This document shows positions 55,989 through 62,955 of a DNA stretch of 64,000 bases, one piece after another; the stretch's first letter is position 1, and the number at the start of each line of letters is the position of its first letter. The stretch spans positions 3,127,646-3,191,645 of the forward strand of contig NZ_JADDXT010000002.1 of assembly GCF_015330165.1 (NCBI RefSeq), read 5' to 3'. A program made the translations under genes and the position numbers. The DNA comes from Zobellia roscoffensis. Lineage in GTDB: Bacteria; Bacteroidota; Bacteroidia; Flavobacteriales; Flavobacteriaceae. Under the pieces are notes generated by a model. That model was given only the letters and a program-made list of their open reading frames with translations, was not told the origin of the DNA and searched no databases.

Positions 55989-57152
55989 ATGGGAAAAAAA
56001 CCTACACAAGGCTGGGATTCTAGATATCCTTCCATAGATGATTTGCGAAATAAGGCAATGCAAAAGATTCCAAAATTCGCTTTTGAATATTTGGATGGAG
56101 GATGCAATGAAGATGTTAATCTGCATAAGAATACCTCAGAAATTCGTGATGTGGAGCTTTTGCCATATTACCTTAGTAAGCATACCAAATCAGAAATGAA
56201 AACCGAACTTTTTGGTCACACGTATGATGCTCCTTTTGGCATAGCACCTGTGGGTTTACAAGGTCTTATGTGGCCTAATGCACCAGAAATTTTAGCAAAA
56301 GCAGCGTTTGAACATAACGTTCCATTTGTACTGAGTACGGTAAGTACAAGCAGTATAGAGCGTATTTCTGAAATAACTGAAGGTAATGCTTGGTTTCAAT
56401 TGTACCACCCAACAGAGAATTCGTTGCGAGATGACATTATAAAAAGGGCCGCGGTTGCAGAATGTCCAGTTCTGGTTATCCTTTGTGATGTTCCTACTTT
56501 TGGATTTCGGCCAAGAGATATTAGAAATGGATTGGCTATGCCGCCAAAAATGTCCGTAAAAAATATACTTCAGATTATGGGTAAACCGGAATGGGCCATG
56601 AAAACCCTTATTCACGGACAACCTAATTTTGAAACCTTAAAACCCTATATGCCCAAAGGATTGGATTTAAAACAATTGGGCAAGTTTATGGACCAAACCT
56701 TTTCGGGTCGATTGAATGAAGAAAAAATCAAACCTATTAGGGATATGTGGAAGGGAAAATTGGTTTTAAAAGGTGTAGCTAATGAGGCCGATGCAGAAAA
56801 GGCTATACGGTTAGGAATAGATGGTGTCATTGTTTCCAACCACGGCGGAAGACAACTGGATGCGGGTGAATCTACAATAAGACCTTTGTGCCGAATTGCC
56901 GAAAAATATGGAGACCAGCTTACGGTTATGATGGATAGCGGAATACGTTCGGGACCTGATATAGCCCGTACATTAGCCAGTGGGGCCAAATTTACATTTA
57001 TGGGACGTTCATTTATGTACGGTGTAAGTGCCTTGGGCAACAATGGCGGAAACCACACTATATCATTACTTAAAACCGAATTACAACAGGTTATGGAGCA
57101 AATTTGCTGTGAACGGATAGAAGATTTCCCAAAGCATTTGATTGAAAAATAG
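55989..57152 (+). CDS. FMN-dependent alpha-hydroxy-acid oxidase/dehydrogenase (L-lactate type)
   Basis: 387 residues of the glycolate-oxidase/L-lactate-dehydrogenase family, cytosolic or membrane-associated. Features are the N-terminal AFEYLDGGCNEDVNL, FMN-binding APVGLQGLMWPNAP, WFQLYHPTENS, KGVANEADAEKAI, catalytic H285 in VSNHGGRQLD and MMDSGIRSGPDIA. As the last gene of the fucose operon, 71 bp after fucP, its most likely job is to turn the L-lactate formed by the hydrolase at 52936 into pyruvate. A role on another 2-hydroxy acid cannot be excluded. It ends only 8 bp from the convergent DUF1593 gene; no terminator is evident in that gap. Confidence 0.85.
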   Translation: MGKKPTQGWDSRYPSIDDLRNKAMQKIPKFAFEYLDGGCNEDVNLHKNTSEIRDVELLPYYLSKHTKSEMKTELFGHTYDAPFGIAPVGLQGLMWPNAPEILAKAAFEHNVPFVLSTVSTSSIERISEITEGNAWFQLYHPTENSLRDDIIKRAAVAECPVLVILCDVPTFGFRPRDIRNGLAMPPKMSVKNILQIMGKPEWAMKTLIHGQPNFETLKPYMPKGLDLKQLGKFMDQTFSGRLNEEKIKPIRDMWKGKLVLKGVANEADAEKAIRLGIDGVIVSNHGGRQLDAGESTIRPLCRIAEKYGDQLTVMMDSGIRSGPDIARTLASGAKFTFMGRSFMYGVSALGNNGGNHTISLLKTELQQVMEQICCERIEDFPKHLIEK

Positions 57153-57160
57153 GTGAGCTA

Positions 57161-58594
57161 TTAGCCTCTAGGTTTAACGGTTATAATAACTCTTTTGTAG
57201 CTTGATAAGGCGGGTGTACCCTTATCTGTCACTTTAAGAATAATATGTATAGTGGCTTCCTTTTCCACCCTCGGAGCTGAAAAAGTAACTAAATGTGCAT
57301 TTTCTGTTCCTCCTATTTCAATTGATTTTTTATAGGTTCCGGCTTCAGGATAATCAAACCAAAGGAAACTTAGGTTGTCTCCATCTGGGTCATAGCTGTC
57401 AAAAGCATCCAAGGTAATACTTTCTCCGGATGTAACGTTCATTTGCTGTTGGTGCTTTAGGAGGATAATAGGAGCGTGGTTTGCTTCCGTAAAAGGTAGG
57501 GTGCACCAATCCATCCGTGCTGCAAAATCGTTTTGAAAATCATCTCTCCAACGCCAAAGAGATACTTTATCACCGCTAAAAGAAGTGGAATCCAATTTTA
57601 CGGTTCTTCCATATTCATTGGCTAGATAAGGCGTATAACTATCTTCGGAATTCGTCCAGATTTTTCTAGTTTCAACTTCAAATGGTACGCCGGAATTTCC
57701 TTTCTTCCGACCGGAAAAAGTGGGCCTTTTGAATTCATATCTACCACCCCAACCACCCCAATTAGGGTGTTCAGGAGAGTTTAGTCCATTTGGAATTAGA
57801 GATAAGAAAGCGGGTGTGTCTCCTTCAATTCCCCAAGCAACATCAGGATATAGCGCACCAAGCGGGCCGTGTGCTTGTTGGATGTTTTCCGAAATCCAAG
57901 AGTTACTAATTTCAGAATTGTCTATGTTGTCAACAACGGTCATAATACCGTTCCAAGTAGCGTTGCCATAATCGTCCCCAGGACTTACAATATAAAAGAG
58001 GTGAGGAAATTGATCTCTAATCCAGATACCACTATCATCCTGGTCAGAAATAGTGTATACCCTTAACTTGGAAATAAGCCGCTTTTGCTCTTCTTTGGTT
58101 TTTGTGTTTTTTATTTTGAATAAGGCTTGTGCCAAGGTATTGGAACCTCCCCAAACAGATATCCATAACGGACGTTCATCCTTTTTTTCAAGAGCTTTGA
58201 TAATCCAATTAGACCCTTCAGAATCTTTGCCTTCGCCAACGCCAAGCATTCCATAAACAGGTAGACCGTTTTTTACCAATGAAGTCAGCTTGTCAACCTC
58301 GGGAAATTCTGAATGATGATTCTTTAAGTTGGGTTGTACTTCTCCATAAGCCTTGAGTACTTTTTGTATGGATTCCGGATGAATGGAATTTTTTAACCAA
58401 CAGGAAGTAGTCGCTACAATACCCTCTATATCAATTTCATTAGAATATAAAAGTAAGCGTACCAGAGATTGCGTATCGTCCGGGTCTGCTTCAATATCAG
58501 TTAATATAATAACTCTGTTTTTTTGAAGTATTTCTTGTGCAGATAGGGTACTTAAATTCAACAAAAGTATCAGTAGAAAAATAGGTAATTTCAT
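57161..58594 (-). CDS. Secreted DUF1593 nucleoside-hydrolase-like protein
   Basis: 477 residues with a signal peptide ending TLSAQ. Residues about 25-330 resemble the inosine-uridine nucleoside hydrolase fold (RVIILTDIEADPDDTQSLVR, LYPDVAWGIEGDTPAFL) and the last 120 residues a beta-sandwich with LDAFDSYDPDGDNLSFLW, as in the Sde_0182-type proteins of polysaccharide degraders (DUF1593). Family function is unclear; a glycosidase-like role on extracellular material has been suggested for relatives. It is convergent with the fucose operon and could be the border of the PUL or an accessory enzyme. Confidence 0.8.
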   Translation of the reverse strand: MKLPIFLLILLLNLSTLSAQEILQKNRVIILTDIEADPDDTQSLVRLLLYSNEIDIEGIVATTSCWLKNSIHPESIQKVLKAYGEVQPNLKNHHSEFPEVDKLTSLVKNGLPVYGMLGVGEGKDSEGSNWIIKALEKKDERPLWISVWGGSNTLAQALFKIKNTKTKEEQKRLISKLRVYTISDQDDSGIWIRDQFPHLFYIVSPGDDYGNATWNGIMTVVDNIDNSEISNSWISENIQQAHGPLGALYPDVAWGIEGDTPAFLSLIPNGLNSPEHPNWGGWGGRYEFKRPTFSGRKKGNSGVPFEVETRKIWTNSEDSYTPYLANEYGRTVKLDSTSFSGDKVSLWRWRDDFQNDFAARMDWCTLPFTEANHAPIILLKHQQQMNVTSGESITLDAFDSYDPDGDNLSFLWFDYPEAGTYKKSIEIGGTENAHLVTFSAPRVEKEATIHIILKVTDKGTPALSSYKRVIITVKPRG

Positions 58595-58743
58595 AATGGG
58601 GTGTGTTGATTATGAGAGCAAATGCGCTTGTTCTAAAAGTAAGGTTTTTTCGTTTACTCAATGATTGAGATTAAATGCTCCCAGGCTTGCCTCTAAATCA
58701 AAGTGTATATCTTTTAATACCTTATGGGCTTACCGGAGGTAGT

Positions 58744-59325
58744 TTACCTAAATGGCTTGGGCTTTTGGTCCTTACTAGCGTTTTCGGCGATTTCTAGAAT
58801 TCTTTTTTCTCGTGTTTCTGGTCTTTTTGCACTTACCACCCAATGGAGTAGAATTTTTTTAGCAGACTTGCTTAAACCTTCGAAATACGCATTAGAACCT
58901 TCTCTTTCTTCCAATGCTACAGCCAAATCTTCGGGTATTATAAGGGCTTCTATATGGTCTAAAATTGACCAAGAACCGTTGGTTTTGGCTATGGTAATAC
59001 TTTGAAGACCTGCTTTGGTCATTAAGTTTTGTTCCGTAAGATATACTACTTTCTCCTTATTTATTCTTGACCAATTACTTTTAGCTTTGCGTTTACCAAA
59101 ATACTGTTTGTACTTTTCTGAATCTATGGTTTTTTTTATACTGTCTATCCAGCCAAAACAAAGGGCATGATCAACAGCTTCGCTCCAGGATAAATTAGGG
59201 CAAGCCGATTTTTTTTTATGGATGATAAGCCAAACGGAATCTTTTTGTACATGGTTCGTTTCTAGCCATGCCCGCCATTCTTGGGGATCGGATGGGCAAA
59301 AATGTTCTGTTTCCTGTTTTTCCAT
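58744..59325 (-). CDS. YdeI/OmpD-associated-like protein
   Basis: 193 residues, no signal peptide. The segments WRAWLETNHVQKDSVWLI, WSEAVDHALCFGWIDSIKK and YFGKRKAKSNWSRINKEK are typical of the YdeI/OmpD-associated family. Members are linked in some bacteria to antimicrobial-peptide or bacteriocin resistance, but the molecular activity is not known. It lies 7 bp downstream of the DUF1801 gene on the same strand, and the two families commonly occur together. Not part of polysaccharide use. Confidence 0.85.
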   Translation of the reverse strand: MEKQETEHFCPSDPQEWRAWLETNHVQKDSVWLIIHKKKSACPNLSWSEAVDHALCFGWIDSIKKTIDSEKYKQYFGKRKAKSNWSRINKEKVVYLTEQNLMTKAGLQSITIAKTNGSWSILDHIEALIIPEDLAVALEEREGSNAYFEGLSKSAKKILLHWVVSAKRPETREKRILEIAENASKDQKPKPFR

Positions 59326-59332
59326 AGGTTCG

Positions 59333-59761
59333 TTAAATGCCCAGTGTAGGTAAGTGTTTTACTTTATGGTAGGTCAAAGCCGCTTTAATGCAGTAAACGA
59401 GTTCTTCTTTGGGTAGTTTACTATCTAATTTAAAAACGATAGCCCTTTTTCCTTCGAATTGAAAGGTATTTTTAAAAACAATCTTAAAGGTTTCTACCAG
59501 TCTGCTAGTACATTTAAAATAGAGTGCATATTGGTCAGGAGACTTGGCTTTCCAATCCATGCGAAGGGTGCTGCCTATTTTTGTTAGATAACTGGGTTCG
59601 CCCCATTTTAGGGTTTCTTCCAGTTGGTTGATGCCCTCAATTTCCTGTGCGGTTTCTAGAACCAATTTGCGTAATGCCAACATTTGTGGGCGTACAGAAT
59701 CTGGGTAGGTATTGAAGACCGATGCTACGTCAGGATTAATTTTCAACTTTAGATCTTCCAT
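59333..59761 (-). CDS. DUF1801-family protein
   Basis: 142 residues from the ATG at 59761 (MEDLKLKI); an upstream start at 59833 would add 24 hydrophobic residues that look unlike the family. The body shows the small DUF1801/YdhG-like fold with IEGINQLEETLKWGEPSYL and AIVFKLDSKLPKEELVYCI. Function unknown; relatives include the iron-chaperone-like YdhG group. Forms a two-gene unit with the YdeI-like gene. Confidence 0.82.
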   Translation of the reverse strand: MEDLKLKINPDVASVFNTYPDSVRPQMLALRKLVLETAQEIEGINQLEETLKWGEPSYLTKIGSTLRMDWKAKSPDQYALYFKCTSRLVETFKIVFKNTFQFEGKRAIVFKLDSKLPKEELVYCIKAALTYHKVKHLPTLGI

Positions 59762-59877
59762 GGGTTTATCAATTACAAAGATGGCCACTTGGTTAGTGTA
59801 GTTAAAAGTAACCAATAGAATCCGTTTCAGCAATCAAAAATAATGGGGTGGGGCATTGCCCAAAGTTCTAAAGGTTG

Positions 59878-60513
59878 CTAGTTATCCTTTCTAAAAATTA
59901 AATCTTGCTCTTCCATGGCACCAACAACTAGCTGTATATAGTCATCTATAGCTTTTTCAATATTTTTAGGGTCAGAGATATCTATACTTCCCCGCCAAAT
60001 CATAGAGCGGTCTTTACCTTCGCAAATACAGTAGAGGGTAGTCTGGGCGTGATATATGTTAAATTGGTCGTAATAGGTGTCATCATAAAAAATATCTTGA
60101 TTTTCTAAATAATCGTTATTAAAACGCCCCTTGTAATTGTCCAATTTTGAAATGGCTTGTAGAAAGCTCTCTCGGTTTTCAGAACCGGTAATTTTCGTCA
60201 AAAGAATAGCGTCAAAATCTTTGTCCAAAAGGCTTTGCTCTACAGCGTCTAGTTCTCTTTCTGTTTTGCGACTGTCGGTAAAAGAAACATCAAAAATATC
60301 AAGGCTTTGCATGGCCTCCACATTTCTTTTGGAGAATTCCTTTTGCAATTTAGCCTCAAAACTTTCCCTAGCCATTTTATTTTGGGTCATGCCTACTACA
60401 AGTACTTTCTGAGCGTTAAACAAAACAATATCAGGATTTTTCCAATTTTCGACTAGACTAGTTGAAGAACATCCTAAAGAAAGTAAGAGGATTAGTATGG
60501 CCAGTTTTTTCAT
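59878..60513 (-). CDS. Hypothetical lipoprotein
   Basis: 211 residues from the ATG at 60513, which places a clean lipoprotein signal at the start (LLLSLGCSS, Cys17); a start at 60555 would add 14 residues before it. Later segments VLVVGMTQNKMARESFEAKL, KDFDAILLTKITGSEN and a C-terminal DDYIQLVVGAMEEQDLI are reminiscent of small periplasmic DUF4136-like or CsgG-related lipoproteins, but I do not recognise the family. It is divergent from the thioredoxin gene with a palindrome between them. Confidence 0.75.
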   Translation of the reverse strand: MKKLAILILLLSLGCSSTSLVENWKNPDIVLFNAQKVLVVGMTQNKMARESFEAKLQKEFSKRNVEAMQSLDIFDVSFTDSRKTERELDAVEQSLLDKDFDAILLTKITGSENRESFLQAISKLDNYKGRFNNDYLENQDIFYDDTYYDQFNIYHAQTTLYCICEGKDRSMIWRGSIDISDPKNIEKAIDDYIQLVVGAMEEQDLIFRKDN

Positions 60514-60589
60514 GGTTTTATGAAGTTTAGGGATTATTTGGCTCAGTAAGAACAACGGTATAAAACCGACTATTGTAATACGATTTTGC

Positions 60590-60604
60590 CGTGATCAGAT
60601 CACG
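60590..60604. promoter_or_regulatory. Perfect 15-bp palindrome between lipoprotein and thioredoxin genes
   Basis: CGTGATC-A-GATCACG at 60590-60604 is a perfect inverted repeat in the divergent gap, 76 bp from the lipoprotein start and 97 bp from the thioredoxin start. It resembles a Crp/FNR-type site (GTGA-N-TCAC) but with five and not six spacer bases. Confidence 0.4.
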
Positions 60605-60701
60605 ACCATAAAAGTAAGTGACACAAATTTTGTGGTACATGATAAAAGTCAGTTTATGGCAGATTTACTTTAAGTAATTTTATAACCTTTAAAAAAGAGA
60701 A

Positions 60702-61001
60702 ATGAAAAGCAGTTTTAATAAAATTATAGAGTCGGATACACCTGTATTGGTAGATTTCTTTGCAGACTGGTGTGGGCCCTGTAAAATGTTGGCTCCCATC
60801 TTAAAGGAGGTGAAGGACGAATTGGGCGAGAATATAAAAATTGTAAAGATTGATGTAGATAAGAACCAACCTTTGGCAAGCAAGTACAATGTACGCGGTG
60901 TGCCTACAATGCTATTGTTCAAGAACGGCAAGCAAGTATGGAGGCAGTCTGGGGCGTTGCCTAAAAAGGATATCGTTCAAGTAGTAAAGTCTAATTCTTA
61001 A
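60702..61001 (+). CDS. Thioredoxin
   Basis: Cytosolic disulfide reductase of 99 residues. The active site ADWCGPCK is intact near residue 24-31, and the cis-proline loop is RGVPTMLLF. It lacks a signal peptide. Slightly shorter than the usual 105-110 residues. The dihaem cytochrome gene follows after 28 bp, perhaps as one transcript, which could link it to redox maintenance of secreted haem proteins, but a general role is as likely. Confidence 0.93.
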   Translation: MKSSFNKIIESDTPVLVDFFADWCGPCKMLAPILKEVKDELGENIKIVKIDVDKNQPLASKYNVRGVPTMLLFKNGKQVWRQSGALPKKDIVQVVKSNS

Positions 61002-61029
61002 TTGAATTCTATTTCTAATAAGTGATGTT

Positions 61030-62019
61030 ATGAAAAGGTATTCTGTTTTATTTAGTATGTTCATTTTCTTTGCCAGTTGCAAAGAAAACAAGAAAGCAAC
61101 AACTGTATCTTCTGATGATGTAGAAGTAAAACAAAATACAAATGTTTCAAAAGTTCATGCGGGTCAAGTTATTTTAGAACGGGAGTGTTATTTATGTCAT
61201 GACCCTAAAACCAATATGGCCGATAGAATAGCACCTCCTATGGAGGCTATTAAAAGACATTACATAGATTCTACGGTATCTCAAAAAGAATTTACCGAGG
61301 CGTTAATTAAATGGATAAATGATCCCGAAACGGAAACTAAGATGCCCGTGGTACATGGAGAATTTGGACCTATGCCGTATTTGCCAAGTCGTGATGAGTC
61401 GTTAACGCAGATTGCCGATTATATATATAATAACGAATTGGAACGACCGGAAGGTTTTGACGAGCATTTTAAGTTGGGTCATACGAATGGTATGGAGGAT
61501 TGTAATTGTTCTGACTACCCCGATTTAAGTGAGGTCTTTTCAAAAATTGGGATGTCTTACGCTAGTGATGCAAAGGCCGCTTTAGGCGGTAGTTTAACAA
61601 AAGCCATTCAAGAAAAGGGAACTGTTGGTGCTATTGGTTTTTGTAATTTGGAGGCAATTCATATTACGGATAGTGTTTCGTCAATGAAGAATGCAGTTAT
61701 TAAGAGGGTATCGGATAGAACAAGAAACCCTAATAACAAGGCAAGTGCCAAAGAGTTAAAATATATAGCAGCTTTTAAAGAAACATTGGCTGGGGGGAAT
61801 GAAGTGAAACCAGTGGTGGAGATTAAAGATGAAGAAGTAGCGTTTTTTTCTCCCATTATTACCAATGGCCTTTGTTTACAATGTCATGGTACACCTAATG
61901 AGCAAGTATTGCCCGAGACTATGGTTGCGCTTAATAAATTGTATCCACAAGATATGGCTACCGGTTACGGTGAGAATGAAGTACGCGGTTTATGGAGTAT
62001 AGAATTTTATAGTAAATAA
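61030..62019 (+). CDS. Dihaem cytochrome lipoprotein with DUF3365 domain
   Basis: 329 residues with a lipobox at Cys17 (FIFFASCKE), so membrane-anchored in the periplasm. The N-terminal part is a small c-type cytochrome with C53-x-x-C56-H57 (CYLCHD) and an axial Met candidate in TKMPVVHGEF. The C-terminal part is a DUF3365 (Tll0287-like) haem domain with a second C282-x-x-C285-H286 (CLQCHG). Between them is KLGHTNGMEDCNCSDYP with two further Cys. Probably a periplasmic electron carrier or redox sensor. No neighbour shows its partner. Confidence 0.85.
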   Translation: MKRYSVLFSMFIFFASCKENKKATTVSSDDVEVKQNTNVSKVHAGQVILERECYLCHDPKTNMADRIAPPMEAIKRHYIDSTVSQKEFTEALIKWINDPETETKMPVVHGEFGPMPYLPSRDESLTQIADYIYNNELERPEGFDEHFKLGHTNGMEDCNCSDYPDLSEVFSKIGMSYASDAKAALGGSLTKAIQEKGTVGAIGFCNLEAIHITDSVSSMKNAVIKRVSDRTRNPNNKASAKELKYIAAFKETLAGGNEVKPVVEIKDEEVAFFSPIITNGLCLQCHGTPNEQVLPETMVALNKLYPQDMATGYGENEVRGLWSIEFYSK

Positions 62020-62110
62020 TAAAATCATTTTTGTTTGTTAAATACCACCGAACTTGATTTGGGGAATCAATAAAGGGGTTTTATCAAGTATTAATTAGAT
62101 GGTTGGAAAA

Positions 62111-62139
62111 AGGGTGTTGCTTATGCAATGCCCTTTTTT
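62111..62139 (+). terminator. Rho-independent terminator
   Basis: AGGGTGTTGC (62111-62120), loop TTAT, and GCAATGCCCT (62125-62134) form a 10-bp stem with G-U or mismatched pairs near the middle, followed by T's to 62139. It ends the thioredoxin/cytochrome transcript and insulates upp. Confidence 0.82.
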
Positions 62140-62178
62140 ACTTCCTTTTATTCTTCTATTAGGATTTGACGCTACTTC

Positions 62179-62209
62179 TTGAGATTATTAAAAAAGTAAG
62201 ATACCTTTG
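62179..62209 (+). promoter_or_regulatory. Promoter of upp
   Basis: TTG at 62179-62181, a 20-base spacer, and an exact TAnnTTTG box (TACCTTTG) at 62202-62209, 39 bases before the upp start codon. A good housekeeping example of the Bacteroidota promoter and a useful comparison for the weaker PUL promoters. Confidence 0.7.
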
Positions 62210-62247
62210 TTGGAAACAGAAGATCTAACTCAAACACTACACTTGCT

Positions 62248-62901
62248 ATGACCATCCATAATCTTGGCGATACCAATTCGCTCATGAATAAATTTATTGC
62301 TGAAATTAGAGACGTCGCCATCCAAAAAGATACCATGCGTTTTCGGCGTAATATTGAGCGAATAGGAGAGGTGCTGAGTTATGAGATGAGCAAGTCTTTG
62401 CAATTTGAAAAAAGCAAGGTAACCACACCTCTGGGGACCAAAGAATTACAATTGCCAACGGACCAATTGGTTTTGTGTTCCATATTAAGAGCAGGACTAC
62501 CGTTGCACCAAGGCATGCTGAATTATTTTGATGATGCGGAGAATGCTTTTATTTCCGCTTACCGACATCATGAGGGAGATGAAGATGCGTTTGAGGTAAT
62601 CGTAAACTATTTTGCTGCCCCGTCTTTAGAAGGTAAAATCTTAGTACTCGCAGATCCCATGCTGGCTACGGGCAGAACATTGGAAAATGTGCTCAAGGCA
62701 CTAAAAAAGCATGGCAAACCTTCACAAATACATATTGTTTCCGTGATTGGGGCGCAAGCCGGTATAGACCATGTGCAAAAGGTATTTCCTAAAAGCACAC
62801 ATTTATGGATTTCTGCCATAGACCCGGAATTGAATACCAGAGGATACATTATACCCGGTATTGGAGATGCAGGAGATTTGGCTTATGGAGCCAAGCTTTA
62901 A
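62248..62901 (+). CDS. upp: Uracil phosphoribosyltransferase
   Basis: Converts uracil and PRPP to UMP in pyrimidine salvage, cytosolic. It has 217 residues, the usual size. The PRPP loop LADPMLATGRTLENVL (near residues 130-145), the N-terminal RNIERIGEVLSYEM, the central ILRAGLPLHQGMLNYF and the C-terminal YIIPGIGDAGDLAYG, which binds uracil, are all present. Single gene with its own promoter and a terminator after it; it marks housekeeping DNA beyond the PUL. Confidence 0.95.
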   Translation: MTIHNLGDTNSLMNKFIAEIRDVAIQKDTMRFRRNIERIGEVLSYEMSKSLQFEKSKVTTPLGTKELQLPTDQLVLCSILRAGLPLHQGMLNYFDDAENAFISAYRHHEGDEDAFEVIVNYFAAPSLEGKILVLADPMLATGRTLENVLKALKKHGKPSQIHIVSVIGAQAGIDHVQKVFPKSTHLWISAIDPELNTRGYIIPGIGDAGDLAYGAKL

Positions 62902-62913
62902 GGCTTTTAGAAT

Positions 62914-62947
62914 CTATAAAAAAGGTGTAGTCTTTAGTTTTTTATAG
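62914..62947. terminator. Bidirectional terminator between upp and the last sulfatase
   Basis: CTATAAAAAA (62914-62923) and TTTTTTATAG (62938-62947) are perfect complements around a 14-base loop. A-rich on the left and T-rich on the right, it can end transcripts from both convergent genes. Confidence 0.7.
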
Positions 62948-62955
62948 GTGAAGTA

